Assembly (NCBI RefSeq): GCF_000421465.1
Contig: NZ_ATXB01000001.1
Coordinates: 1,302,001-1,366,000, forward strand
Direction of reading: 5' to 3'
Origin: Methylohalobius crimeensis 10Ki
GTDB taxonomy: Bacteria; Pseudomonadota; Gammaproteobacteria; Methylococcales; Methylothermaceae
Length of the DNA: 64,000 bases
In this document: piece after piece, positions 35,086 through 44,156 of the stretch
Numbering within the stretch: the first letter of the stretch is position 1
How the letters are laid out: the number at the start of each line of letters is the position of its first letter
The notes under the pieces: generated by a model
Told to the model about the DNA's origin: nothing
Seen by the model: the letters and a program-made list of their open reading frames with translations, nothing else
Databases searched by the model: none
Translations under genes and position numbers: made by a program

Positions 35086-36669
35086 CTATTGGAAAAGCGT
35101 GTAATCCGCCTGCGGGAAGAGATTGTCCATGGATTCCAAGGCGGCCAGATATTCTTCGTCGATCGCCTCCTGTTCCAGGGATTCGGCCAAATAATGAAAA
35201 CGCGCCACGTGGTCTTTCACCCGGCGCTCGGCGTAATCGGTGGCGGTTTCATTGTTGATGATAAAGGGCCAGTCGGAACTCTGGGCCAGCAACAATTCCC
35301 GCACGCATTGATTGAGGGCCCGCCGGATCAAGGAAGGTACCGAATGGTTGACGTAGCGCTTGGCCAACCCTTCCATCCGCTGGCCGCATTCATAGAGTTG
35401 GGGGTAAATCCAATCCGTCTTGCCGTTCATCCAACCCTCGAAATAGCCCTTATGGCCCCAGGTGGAAGTGCAAAGCGTCCCTACCTGATGGACCGGATGA
35501 CGGTCGAGGTAATCGGAAAGGGCGCCTAATTCGAGGGTGTCCTGGTCGAATGCGCCTTTGCGCAAAACGAATTCCAGACACTGGGGACCCTCGAACCACC
35601 AGTGGCCGAACAATTCCGCGTCGAAAGGGGCGACCACGACGGGCGCCGTTTCCATCATCGAATCCAAGTATTCGATGTGGGCAATCCGTTGATAGAGGAA
35701 TTCGCCCGCATGTAGGGCCGCGCGCTCTTTTGCCACCTCCGGATGATAAGGTTCCTTCCAGGCGGTGGGGCCGGTGATCCGGAAATATTTGATTCCCGTA
35801 TCTACCCGCACATCGCCGGCGATATAAGGCCGGATGTAATCGAAATCGAGGTCGTGACCGATGTCGCGGTAAAACTCGCGGTAGTCGGGGTGGCCCGGAA
35901 ACCCTTCCCGCGCCGACCACACTTGCTTCGTGCTGCCCTGATCGCGGCCGAAGGCGGCCACGCCCGAAGGGCTGTACAGGGGCGCGTGCACGCCGTAGAA
36001 GGGCGTCGTATCGGCGTGTTCCAGGCCGTGGGATTCCATGACGAAAAAGCGTATTCCTTCGCGGCTCAGCAGTTCGTCCAAGCCGGGGTAATAACCGCAT
36101 TCGGGCAGCCACATGCCGCTGGGACGAAAACCGAACACGCGCTCGAAGTCATCCAGACCGGTCCGTACTTGGGCCGCGACCGACTTGGGTTGAGAAGCGA
36201 GCAAAGGCAGCAGGCCGTGGGTCGCGGTGGTGGTGATCAGGTCGATGATTCCCTGTTCGTGCAGTTTTTTGAAGGCGGTGGACAAGCGGCCTTCGTATTG
36301 ATCCAGAAAAACCTCCCGCGCTTGGTTGAACAGCCGCTGATAGGTTCCGGCCAGATAATGAAAATGGGGATCGTGCCGGTTCCGTTCCAGTTCCTTCTCG
36401 CTCAATTCGATCAGCTTCGTCAAATGGGCCGCATAGCGCTGTTGAAGGAGGGGATCTTCCAGCATGGCTAACAGGCTGGGTGAGACCGAAAGGGTCAATT
36501 TGACCGGCACCCGTTCGCTGGCCAGGCGATCGAGCATTCGGATCAGGGGAAGATAGGTTTCGGTGATTGCCTCGAACAGCCACCTTTCTTCCAAAAAATT
36601 ATCGTACTCGGGGTGGCGCACATAGGGTAAATGCGCATGCAGAACGAATGCCAGATAACCTTTAGCCAT
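35086..36669 (-). CDS. glycoside hydrolase family 57 protein, probable 1,4-alpha-glucan branching enzyme
   Basis: A 527-residue cytoplasmic enzyme. It starts MAKGYLAFVLHAHLPYVRHPE, the GH57 conserved region 1 with the HAHLPYVR motif. Further blocks include GFRPSGMWLPECGYYPGLDELL, the region with the catalytic glutamate (WLPECGY), and PFDAELFGHWWFEGPQCLEF with the acid/base aspartate in FDAELFGHW. The size of about 525 residues and the C-terminal helical part match the GH57 branching enzymes. It overlaps the upstream glycosyltransferase gene by 8 bases, so the two proteins are likely made together and act on the same alpha-glucan. Confidence 0.88.
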   Translation of the reverse strand: MAKGYLAFVLHAHLPYVRHPEYDNFLEERWLFEAITETYLPLIRMLDRLASERVPVKLTLSVSPSLLAMLEDPLLQQRYAAHLTKLIELSEKELERNRHDPHFHYLAGTYQRLFNQAREVFLDQYEGRLSTAFKKLHEQGIIDLITTTATHGLLPLLASQPKSVAAQVRTGLDDFERVFGFRPSGMWLPECGYYPGLDELLSREGIRFFVMESHGLEHADTTPFYGVHAPLYSPSGVAAFGRDQGSTKQVWSAREGFPGHPDYREFYRDIGHDLDFDYIRPYIAGDVRVDTGIKYFRITGPTAWKEPYHPEVAKERAALHAGEFLYQRIAHIEYLDSMMETAPVVVAPFDAELFGHWWFEGPQCLEFVLRKGAFDQDTLELGALSDYLDRHPVHQVGTLCTSTWGHKGYFEGWMNGKTDWIYPQLYECGQRMEGLAKRYVNHSVPSLIRRALNQCVRELLLAQSSDWPFIINNETATDYAERRVKDHVARFHYLAESLEQEAIDEEYLAALESMDNLFPQADYTLFQ

Positions 36670-38350
36670 GGGCCCATTCCTGTCGATGCTTGAAGGTGAT
36701 TGCGTAGTAGAGGTAATGTTGCGCCGTTATGTTGTCGAGGGAAACGCCCCTATTGGCTTTTTTTTTAGCCAGCAGGCGCTGCATGCTGGCTTGCAAAGGA
36801 TTGGCCAGCAATTCCTGAATGCCCCAAATGATCGAGCCCGGGTTGTCGTAAGTGAGCAGGCCGTTTTGCCCGTGGACGATACAGTGGATGCCCGCTTGGT
36901 GGGTGGTGAGCACGGGCTTGCCGTATTCGACGGCCAACTGGGCCAGATCTTCGTCCTGCCAGGTGCGCGCGGGGATCGCCACGAAGTCGGCCACCGCCAG
37001 CAAGGATTCGAATGTTTCGCTGGAAACATCGCCCAAAAAGCGGCAGCGGTGGCCGATGCCGCCGTGATGGGCGCGGGCTGCCAACTCGCCTTTCAAGGGT
37101 CCGTCGCCGGCCAGCAAGAATTGCACCGCATCGTGCTTGCGGCAAACATGGGTCGCCGCTTCCAGCAACAGATCGGCGCCGGCCGCGTGGGAAATCTCTC
37201 CGGCGAACAGCACCAACGGCGCGTCGGGCGGCATCTCGAATTCACGCTTGACCCGGTTCGAATCGAAAGGGGCTTCGGCGTGCTCTGTGAAGACATCTGG
37301 AATAATGACGACCTTGTCCGGAGAGGCGCCGTACAGGTTGATGACCTGTTGACGGGTGGATGAATGCGGGGTAATCACCAGGCGGGCTGCTTCGACCGCG
37401 GCCTTTTCCTGCTCGCAGATCGCCGCCGACAGTCGGTTCCTCTCGTAACCGTGGGTGCGTTCGTATTCGGTGGAGTGGAGGGAAAGAATCAAGGGGAGAT
37501 TCAATTGTTTCGCCGCCGGATGGCCCGCCACGGCGGAATACCAATCGTGACAATGGAGGATGGAAAAAGGTTTCTTCCGATGAGCGGCGGTCAAATCTCG
37601 AACCAAGGTTTTGGAGAGCCGGGTCAATCCGGTCAACAAGTGTTCGCTTTGCGGCGGCTGGGGTTCGTCCAAGCAGGGGGTGAACAGGCGGGCGTGGCCG
37701 CCGAACTGACTGACCCTCCGGGAAAACTTTTGTAACGAATCGGCCAGAGTGCTTTCCGGTCCGGTTTCCCGGTCGATTCCCACCAGCACCAAGGCGACGG
37801 AAAGCGATTCCGGTTTGTCCATTTCGGCCAAGGCCTGATTCATTCTTTCGTAGACCGGCGCGTCGAAAACATTTTCCACCGGAAAGGTTCTTTGCAATGC
37901 GCCGCCGACGAACAGGCTACCGGTTTGATAATTGCCGGTGGGCCGGTCGTGCTCGAAAAACACTGTGTTGGAGCGGGCAAACGGATAAAAGGCGCCATCG
38001 TCGAAATGACGGCCGATCTCGGCGAGATAATCCCTGCCTAACCGGGGCGGGGAAAAATAATGGTTGCCGGCAAGCCGGTTGACTTCCAGATCGATGAAGC
38101 CGTGGGCGTTGGTGCCATCGAACAGGATATCGGTCACGTCGTAAACGCGAACGATGAGTGGCGGACGGGGAGGCGGTATCTCTTCGCGCCCGCCGGCGGT
38201 TTGAATCAGCGCCTCGTCCACATGCCAGTGCACCTGACCGAGATGAGGGCTGACCATGGAGAGGGCGATGTAATCGGTCGACAGAGGGATCGGATAATGC
38301 TTGCCGACCTTCCAGGCGATTTCCCTGAGCCGCTTTTGCGAAGCCTTCAT
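36662..38350 (-). CDS. DUF4912 - glycosyltransferase family 4 fusion
   Basis: A 562-residue protein. The start at 38350 (MKASQKRLREIAWKVGKHYP) is chosen because the open frame further upstream is an out-of-frame reading of the capA gene. The first ~150 residues form a DUF4912 region (YIALSMVSPHLGQVHWHV, PLIVRVYDVTDILFDGTN, RSNTVFFEHDRPTG). The rest is a GT-B glycosyltransferase with PFSILHCHDWYSAVAGHPAA, LSLHSTEYERTHGYERN, VVIIPDVFTEH, LVLFAGEISHAAGADLLLEA and a C-terminal RTWQDEDLAQLAVEYGKPVL. The second half resembles bacterial glycogen synthases and maltosyltransferases of GT4. With the GH57 branching enzyme next to it, an alpha-glucan synthase role is likely. Confidence 0.85.
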   Translation of the reverse strand: MKASQKRLREIAWKVGKHYPIPLSTDYIALSMVSPHLGQVHWHVDEALIQTAGGREEIPPPRPPLIVRVYDVTDILFDGTNAHGFIDLEVNRLAGNHYFSPPRLGRDYLAEIGRHFDDGAFYPFARSNTVFFEHDRPTGNYQTGSLFVGGALQRTFPVENVFDAPVYERMNQALAEMDKPESLSVALVLVGIDRETGPESTLADSLQKFSRRVSQFGGHARLFTPCLDEPQPPQSEHLLTGLTRLSKTLVRDLTAAHRKKPFSILHCHDWYSAVAGHPAAKQLNLPLILSLHSTEYERTHGYERNRLSAAICEQEKAAVEAARLVITPHSSTRQQVINLYGASPDKVVIIPDVFTEHAEAPFDSNRVKREFEMPPDAPLVLFAGEISHAAGADLLLEAATHVCRKHDAVQFLLAGDGPLKGELAARAHHGGIGHRCRFLGDVSSETFESLLAVADFVAIPARTWQDEDLAQLAVEYGKPVLTTHQAGIHCIVHGQNGLLTYDNPGSIIWGIQELLANPLQASMQRLLAKKKANRGVSLDNITAQHYLYYAITFKHRQEWAHG

Positions 38351-38421
38351 GCGTTTCTCTCGAGCGTTTTCGCTTAGTGTATCGTTTATGAGGGGGGAAT
38401 TGAATGCCCTCCCTGGCATCG

Positions 38422-39567
38422 TCAGGTGCACCGACGATTTGAACGGTTTGTGCCGTACCCATGGAGTCGCAGGTCGTGTTCCCCTGATGGGGTAACCCGA
38501 GTCCCGAACCGTTTTCCTTCGCGGTTCAAAGTCGCCTTGAGCCAAGCCACCCCTGCCTCCGGCGCGTAATTGGCCCGGAAGCGTCGGGTTTGGGTGGGGG
38601 TCAAAAGGAAGCGGCTCAATCGGTTGTTTTCCAGGGTGGGAAAGTACATCAGAGCCAGATCGCCCCTGAATGCTTCGTACCCCCCAATTCCTTCGTAGTC
38701 GTTCAAGAAGTCGCCGCAGCCGTACAGGATGGGTTTGCCCCGGTAGACTTCGATCCCTTTTACGTGGTGGGAGGAGTGGCCGTGCACCAGATCCACGCCG
38801 GCCGCATCGATCAGGCGGTGGGCGAATTCGCGCTGGTCCGGAGAGACCGAGAACCCCCAGTTGCCGCCCCAGTGGATGGAAGCTATCACCAAGTCGCCGG
38901 TTCGTTTCGCGGGGCGCACTTGCCGGGTGACGGTTTCCGCGCTGTCCTCGCCGAGATCGGGCAGAAAGTTCACGCCGGGGAGGGTCTCCTCCGCGACCCA
39001 TTGGTACGGAACGCCACTGTCCGCCATTCCCCAGGCGAAAACCAATACCCGCCCTTTGCCGGGTACCTCCAGAACGGCGGGCTTTGCGGCTTCGGCGGCA
39101 TCGCGCCCGGCGCCCGCGGTCCGAATGCCGGCCCGATGCAGGGTGCTCAAAGTCTCCATCAGGCCTGAGCGGCCCCAGTCCAGCACATGATTGTTGGCCA
39201 GGACGCAGCAGTCGATGCCGGCGGCGGTGAGGCAGGGGAGATTGGCGGGGTGCATGCGGTAGTGGATGCCCTTGCCCGGCCAAGCGTCTTCGCTGGCGGT
39301 CACCGCGGTTTCCAGATTGACGATGCGAAGATCCGGTCCCACCCGGCGGAAGGCGTCCAGGGCATCGCCCCAAATATAGGAAAAGTCCACCGGGCGTTGG
39401 ATGGGACCGTTCGCCTGTTCGGCGATTTTTACGTAGCCCAGCGCCGAACGCATGTACGATTCGTACAAATGCGGCTTTGCCGGGTGGGGCAGAATCTGGT
39501 CGATTCCCCGGCCGGTCATGACGTCGCCGCATAGGAAGAGGGTAATGGGGCGCGAAGATGGTTTCAT
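38422..39567 (-). CDS. CapA family protein (poly-gamma-glutamate capsule-type metallophosphatase fold)
   Basis: A 381-residue protein. The start at 39567 (MKPSSRPITLFLCGDVMTGRG) is where family homology begins; an upstream extension to 39681 is not supported. Key motifs are LFLCGDVMTGRG, RIVNLETAVTASED, CVLANNHVLDWGRSGLMETL, IASIHWGGNW with the histidine motif, and GVDLVHGHSSHHVKGIEVYRGKPILYGCGDFLNDYE. These match the CapA/PgsA calcineurin-like family. The family name comes from polyglutamate capsule synthesis, but no capB or capC is present. It heads the CapA, GT4, GH57 unit and may act on an exported polymer or lipid-linked glycan. The sequence lacks an obvious signal peptide. Confidence 0.85.
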   Translation of the reverse strand: MKPSSRPITLFLCGDVMTGRGIDQILPHPAKPHLYESYMRSALGYVKIAEQANGPIQRPVDFSYIWGDALDAFRRVGPDLRIVNLETAVTASEDAWPGKGIHYRMHPANLPCLTAAGIDCCVLANNHVLDWGRSGLMETLSTLHRAGIRTAGAGRDAAEAAKPAVLEVPGKGRVLVFAWGMADSGVPYQWVAEETLPGVNFLPDLGEDSAETVTRQVRPAKRTGDLVIASIHWGGNWGFSVSPDQREFAHRLIDAAGVDLVHGHSSHHVKGIEVYRGKPILYGCGDFLNDYEGIGGYEAFRGDLALMYFPTLENNRLSRFLLTPTQTRRFRANYAPEAGVAWLKATLNREGKRFGTRVTPSGEHDLRLHGYGTNRSNRRCT

Positions 39568-39881
39568 CTGATGGATCGGTCCAGCCGGATAATTCGGGTG
39601 GTGAAGGATGGCCAGCTTTCCAGAAGGTCGCTCCTTTTGCCAAGTCGAGTCCACTTTAACAAAATCACCCTGTTGCAACATTGACGCTTTGCTTTTAGAG
39701 CTCGATTTATGATCTTATGTACGGCAGCGTACAGACGCAACCCAGTTTTTTCGCTAGGTTTTGCATGACTCATCAAAGCCGACCTGTTTGAAGTGTTTGA
39801 TTTTGGCCGGCTCTTTCAACTTTCGTAAGCGGCGATCCGTCAGCTGGCGAATTTTATAAACTCAACGCGATGGAGTTCCCC
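39568..39881. other. divergent intergenic region between capA and the BON lipoprotein gene
   Basis: No gene is supported here. A palindrome TGTACG-GCAG-CGTACA lies at 39718-39733, downstream of a TTGACG at 39681-39686, and could be an operator for the BON/DUF1207 operon. The promoter assignment is weak because spacing to a -10 box is not ideal. Confidence 0.4.
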
Positions 39882-40340
39882 ATGAAAACGACGAAAGAGT
39901 GCATGAAAAAAATGACGGTCAGCAACATGCTCGTTATGGGTTGTTTATCCGCCATTCTTGGAATAGCCGGTTGCCAGCAGGAAGGAACCGCGGAAAAAAC
40001 GGGAAAAAAAGTCGATCAGGCGGCTGAAAGCGCTGGGCAAGGTATTAAGGAAACGACGGAAAAAGCCGGAGAGGAAATCGAATCGGCTGCCGAATCAGCC
40101 GGCGGATACGTCAGCGATTCGGTCATTACCACTCGGGTCAAGGCGGCCTTTTTAAATGACCCGATGCTCAAATCGTCTCAAATTGAAGTCACTACGGTTG
40201 ACGGCGTTGTGACATTGACCGGCACGGTGGATTCCGAGCAAAGTGTCGACAGGGCTGAAGAGCTGGCCGAGCGCCAGGAGAATGTGAAATCGGTGGAGAA
40301 CGAGTTAATGGTCGATGAAGGCGCATCGATCTACGAATAA
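39882..40340 (+). CDS. BON-domain lipoprotein
   Basis: A 152-residue envelope protein. The start at 39882 is preferred because GGAG at 39872-39875 serves it; an ATG at 39870 is in frame. The N-terminus is a lipoprotein signal with the lipobox IAGC (SAILGIAGCQQEG). A repetitive Lys/Glu/Ala helix follows (TEKTGKKVDQAAESAGQ, ETTEKAGEEIESAAESAG), as in osmotic-stress and phospholipid-binding proteins. The C-terminal 70 residues are one BON domain (SVITTRVKAAFLNDP, IEVTTVDGVVTLTGTVDSEQ, VENELMV). BON domains bind phospholipid surfaces. It overlaps the next gene (TAATG), which also begins with a BON-like segment. Confidence 0.87.
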   Translation: MKTTKECMKKMTVSNMLVMGCLSAILGIAGCQQEGTAEKTGKKVDQAAESAGQGIKETTEKAGEEIESAAESAGGYVSDSVITTRVKAAFLNDPMLKSSQIEVTTVDGVVTLTGTVDSEQSVDRAEELAERQENVKSVENELMVDEGASIYE

Positions 40341-41455
40341 TGAATCGTTGTCGATTGCTGGCGGTTTTGGGTATTCTGTTGATGCCGGCATGCGTTGTTC
40401 ATTCTGCCGAGCTGGATGACAGGTATATTGCCGGTTACGCCACCGGGATATTGAAATACAGTTTCAACCAGGATAAACCGTCATTAAGTGTCCGGGAGGG
40501 CGTGGTGACTTTGCGGGTCGCCGACCTGGATGCCTCCGAGCAGGCGGCATTGGTGCGGATCGTCTCGGAAATCCCCGGCGTTCAAGCTGTCAAGCTTACG
40601 AAAGCGGCTCCGCAAGCCCCTGAGGATGCCCGTTTTTCAGAGCCTATCCAGGTCGCCGAGGAAGAAAAGGGGTTATCGACCGGGGTTCTGCCCGACGGTC
40701 AGATATTTAAGCCATTATTGGCCGATCCGCGCTGGCCGCATTTTTCGGCCGCTTATCGAAATTACCGAAGCAACAACTTTGATGGTAGACATATCGGCTC
40801 CGTCAGCTTCGGCGAAACCATCCCCTTTTATCGTGCCAACTTCGGGCAAACCGCGGTGCAGTGGGAAGCAGGGATTCAAGGAGGGATCTTCAGTGATTTC
40901 AATCTGGGCGCCTCCTCGTCCGATCTTGTCAATACCGATTTTATTGGAGCGATTTATTCGAGCCTGCGCGCAGGCCGGTTTTCGGCTTTCGCTCGCATTT
41001 ATCATCAGAGCTCGCATCTGGGGGACGAATTTCTGCTGCGCCATGTTTCCGATAAATTCGAGCGTGTGAATCTCAGCTATGAAGGCTTGGATCTGAAGTT
41101 GTCTTATGAGCTTCCCTTGGGCTTGCGGATCTATGGCGGTGGGGTAGGGCTTTTTCATAGGGAGCCTGAGGATATGAAACCGTGGTCGACCCAATATGGC
41201 ATGGAGTTTAGAAGCCCTTGGCGCTTTGAATTTGCGGCAATGCGCCCCATCGTCGCGGCAGACTTCAAGAATTTTGAGGAAAACGATTGGAATACCGATG
41301 TATCGGTCAGAGCGGGGGTCGAATTTGAAAATACCCAAGTCTTGGGCCGGAAGCTTCAAGTGCTTGTGGAATATTTCAACGGTTTCTCGCCGAGCGGTCA
41401 GTTTTATAACGAAAAAGTGGAATATATCGGTCTGGGAGCGCATTATTTATTTTAA
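40340..41455 (+). CDS. exported BON-like / DUF1207 outer-membrane protein
   Basis: A 371-residue protein with a signal peptide (CRLLAVLGILLMPACVVHSA). The first ~80 mature residues look like a divergent BON domain (YATGILKYSFNQDK, LSVREGVVTLRVADLD, IVSEIPGVQAVKL). The rest has alternating aromatic beta-strands ending in VEYIGLGAHYLF, a terminal-F outer-membrane barrel signature, and matches the DUF1207 pattern (PDGQIFKPLLADPRWPHFSAAYRNY, SVSFGETIPFYR, YHQSSHLGDEFLLR). Translation is coupled to the BON lipoprotein through TAATG at 40338-40342. A role in outer-membrane lipid homeostasis is a fair guess from these domains. Confidence 0.83.
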   Translation: MNRCRLLAVLGILLMPACVVHSAELDDRYIAGYATGILKYSFNQDKPSLSVREGVVTLRVADLDASEQAALVRIVSEIPGVQAVKLTKAAPQAPEDARFSEPIQVAEEEKGLSTGVLPDGQIFKPLLADPRWPHFSAAYRNYRSNNFDGRHIGSVSFGETIPFYRANFGQTAVQWEAGIQGGIFSDFNLGASSSDLVNTDFIGAIYSSLRAGRFSAFARIYHQSSHLGDEFLLRHVSDKFERVNLSYEGLDLKLSYELPLGLRIYGGGVGLFHREPEDMKPWSTQYGMEFRSPWRFEFAAMRPIVAADFKNFEENDWNTDVSVRAGVEFENTQVLGRKLQVLVEYFNGFSPSGQFYNEKVEYIGLGAHYLF

Positions 41456-42195
41456 TGGCCATTGCCATCGAGGTTGGAGGGGAGAAGACGATCGCATTCC
41501 CCTTTGATCACTTGGTAGCATTCGCAGGCTCGCGCTTCCAGTCCCGCTCGATTCTGAACGGTGATTCGGCCCCGGCTACAAACAATCACGTTTGCTCGCT
41601 GCAATTCTCCGGCGGCTTCCGTAATGCTTTCGCGGCGTACTCCCAGCATGCCGGCAATCCATTCCTGAGTCGCGGTCAATTGATTCGACGAAAGCCGATC
41701 GAGGTTTAGCAGTAGCCAGCGGCACAATCTTTGGTTAACGAAATGATGCCTGTTGCAGACAGCCGTCTGTGCCATTTGAACCAGCAACGTTTGAGTGTAA
41801 CGCAGCAATACGTTGTGCAATACCCCCTTGCGACGCCCCCCCGTGCGGGTGAATTCCCGCATCAACAGATCTCTCCGTAGCCGATAAGCGTAGCCGCCGC
41901 TCCACACCACGGCCTTGTTCGGTGTGGTTTGTCCGCCCATGAAGAGACCGACATCGGTCATGCCTTCCTTGCCGATCACGGCTATCTCGGACGAAGCACC
42001 ATTCTGCAACACGTACAGCAAGGATACGATGCAGGTGGCGGGAAAATAGGCATCCACCATTTCGTGCCCGGATTCAGAAAGCACCTCTCCGGATGACAGA
42101 TAGACACGTTCCAACTGAGGAGAAAGGCGTGCGTATGCCGCTTCGGTAAGCGCGTCGAGGAGATGGTTTTGTCTGGGCGTATCCAGGTCAGCCAT
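41452..42195 (-). CDS. Crp/Fnr family transcriptional regulator
   Basis: A 247-residue regulator. The start at 42195 (MADLDTPRQNHLLDAL) is preferred over 42210. The N-terminal cyclic-nucleotide-binding-like domain includes YLSSGEVLSESGHEMVDAYFP and SEIAVIGKEGMTDVGLFMGG, but lacks the residues that bind cAMP in Crp and the cysteines of Fnr. The C-terminal winged helix reads LTATQEWIAGMLGVRRESITEAAGELQRANVI. This variant, often annotated as Crp/Fnr with unknown ligand, is common in proteobacteria. The gene converges with the DUF1207 gene and overlaps it by 4 bases. Confidence 0.87.
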   Translation of the reverse strand: MADLDTPRQNHLLDALTEAAYARLSPQLERVYLSSGEVLSESGHEMVDAYFPATCIVSLLYVLQNGASSEIAVIGKEGMTDVGLFMGGQTTPNKAVVWSGGYAYRLRRDLLMREFTRTGGRRKGVLHNVLLRYTQTLLVQMAQTAVCNRHHFVNQRLCRWLLLNLDRLSSNQLTATQEWIAGMLGVRRESITEAAGELQRANVIVCSRGRITVQNRAGLEARACECYQVIKGECDRLLPSNLDGNGH

Positions 42196-42334
42196 ATATG
42201 ACCTCGCCATCCGTCAGTCACAACCAAAGTTTCCGCTTCGGGGATGAACAAAAAACCAAAGCAAATATAGGCGGAATTTTGCAGATAATTTGTAACACAG
42301 GGATTTTAGGTTTGAAAGTTAGTAAAAATACTTA

Positions 42335-42353
42335 CCCTAGCTCCATGCTAGGG
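42335..42353. other. hairpin in the divergent region upstream of the symporter gene
   Basis: CCCTAGC/GCTAGGG (42335-42341 with 42347-42353) form a perfect 7-bp stem with a 5-base loop, in the 268-base gap between the Crp/Fnr gene and the symporter gene. It may be an operator or an attenuator; no T-run follows. Confidence 0.4.
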
Positions 42354-42463
42354 AAAAGAGGGCGGATCGCCGCGTGGAAACAGCGTAATATGGCAAATGG
42401 TTTCATTGGCATCATCCCATGATCCATTATGCGTATTTCCGGCTGAGCCGCTGAAAAACTGAT

Positions 42464-43906
42464 ATGACGATTGCCATCTTCTCATTCATCGTTGTGATGA
42501 TTCTGATGACCTCGGCCGGGGCCATGGCGATCGTCCACAAGCGCAAGACGCCGGAGGATTATCTTCTGGCCAGCCGCGGCGTCAGTCCTTGGCTGACGGC
42601 CCTCAGCACGGTGGGCACCAACAACAGCGGCTTCATGTTCATCGGCATGATCGCCTACACCTATCGGATCGGGATCGAATCGATTTGGATGATGGTGGGC
42701 TGGCTCGTCGGCGACTTGCTGGCCTGGCTCACGATCCACGCCCGGGTCCGGTCCGCCACCCATGATCTCGACGTCAACACGCTGCCCGGTCTGATCGGGA
42801 CGCGAAAGAACAGCATCGACCGTTGGATCGTCGTCGCCGGCGGCGTGCTCACCTTCCTGTTCCTGGCGGTCTACGCGGCGGGGCAGTTCAAGGCCGGGGG
42901 GACGGCGCTCACGGCATTATTCGGCTGGGAGATGCATGTGGGGGTGTTGATCGGGGCGGCCATCGTGCTTCTCTACTCCTATGCCGGCGGCATCCGGGCC
43001 GACATTTGGACCGACGCCGCCCAGAGTTTCGTCATGCTGCTGGCCATGGTCAGCATCCTGGTGGCCGCCTATATGAAGCTGGGCGGGGTGGGGGACCTAT
43101 TCGACAACCTGCGCAATCAGGACCCGAGTCTGGTTCGAATCTTTCCCGATCAATTGACTTTCGGGATCGGACCATTCGTCGCCGGGTTTTTCTTCGCCGG
43201 TTTCGCGGTAATCGGCCAACCCCACCTGATGACCCGGCTGATGGCCATCGAATCGACTCGTGCCATCAAGCGGGCGCGCTTGTATTATTTTCTCTGGTTC
43301 GTGCCCTTCTTCATCGCCTCGGTGGGCGTGGGGCTGTACTGCCGGGCGATCCTGCCCGACATCGGTCAACTCGACGTGGCCCGGGGGCTGGAGGAGCCGA
43401 CGGAGCTGGCCCTGCCGCTGATCACCATGGCGCTGCTGCCCCAGGTTTTCGTCGGCATCGCACTGGCAGGACTGTTCGCGGCCACCATAAGCACCGCCGA
43501 CTCGCAAATCATCGTTTGTTCCGGAGCCATCACCCAGGACATCCAGCCCCAGTGGCGTCAGTCGTACCTGGCCTCCAAACTGGGCACTTTCTCGATCACG
43601 GGGCTAGCCTTGCTGATCGCGCTGCTCGAGCCGGAAGGGGTGTTCTTTCTGGTGTTGATCGCCTGGAGCGTCCTGGGCGCGGCCCTGGGTTCGGTACTGG
43701 TGGTCCGGGTGCTCGATTTGCCGCTTCCCACCTCGGTGGGGATCGCCATGATGGGCGTCGCCACGATAACCGTGGTGGCGTGGCAATTCGCCGGTCTCGA
43801 CGACGATATTTTCAAGGCCATGCCCGGTTTTCTGGCTGCCGCGGCGGTATATGGTGTTTACTACTTGCTAAGTGGGCGCAAAGAACCAGGAGCCGTAGGA
43901 GATTGA
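42464..43906 (+). CDS. sodium:solute symporter (SSS family, PutP-like)
   Basis: A 480-residue inner-membrane transporter with about 12-13 hydrophobic helices. The SSS pattern is visible: EDYLLASRGVSPWLTALSTVGTNNSGFMFIGM in the first third, LYSYAGGIRADIWTDAAQSFVML with the residues that form the sodium site in helix 5, and GIALAGLFAATISTADSQIIVCSGAI for the helix-8 sodium/substrate motif. It resembles PutP, the sodium/proline symporter, in these blocks. No proline catabolic genes are near, so the solute is not assigned. Import of a compatible solute or organic acid is possible. Confidence 0.88.
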   Translation: MTIAIFSFIVVMILMTSAGAMAIVHKRKTPEDYLLASRGVSPWLTALSTVGTNNSGFMFIGMIAYTYRIGIESIWMMVGWLVGDLLAWLTIHARVRSATHDLDVNTLPGLIGTRKNSIDRWIVVAGGVLTFLFLAVYAAGQFKAGGTALTALFGWEMHVGVLIGAAIVLLYSYAGGIRADIWTDAAQSFVMLLAMVSILVAAYMKLGGVGDLFDNLRNQDPSLVRIFPDQLTFGIGPFVAGFFFAGFAVIGQPHLMTRLMAIESTRAIKRARLYYFLWFVPFFIASVGVGLYCRAILPDIGQLDVARGLEEPTELALPLITMALLPQVFVGIALAGLFAATISTADSQIIVCSGAITQDIQPQWRQSYLASKLGTFSITGLALLIALLEPEGVFFLVLIAWSVLGAALGSVLVVRVLDLPLPTSVGIAMMGVATITVVAWQFAGLDDDIFKAMPGFLAAAAVYGVYYLLSGRKEPGAVGD

Positions 43907-44009
43907 CCATCAAGTCATCCATTACTCCCGAGAGCGAGATAGGGAGCAGGTGAGTTTTCTGTGTTAGCTTTTCTCACGCTGAACAAGCGCCTCGTGATCC
44001 TCGCAGGGA

Positions 44010-44025
44010 AGCCCGGCTCCGGGCT
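44010..44025 (+). other. hairpin after the symporter gene
   Basis: AGCCCGG and CCGGGCT form a 7-bp stem with a two-base turn, or a 6-bp stem with a 4-base loop. It lies between the symporter stop and the parDE module and may end transcription, but there is no T-run. Confidence 0.35.
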
Positions 44026-44156
44026 AGTAGACTTACGCCGAACGTCCGGAGTCCCCCTTCCAATGAGCATTAATAAAGGCCCGGTTAATTATTTGGCTGT
44101 TTATGGCAATCTTTGCCATACTGAAACCAAATGATAATTTTTGAAAGGTGTGAATC

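Noticed and set aside
36662-39643. A single 993-residue frame covering the glycosyltransferase and most of capA
   Set aside because: Upstream of 38350 it reads capA in the wrong frame and is rich in Arg, Pro and Gly. The real protein begins at MKASQKRLRE.
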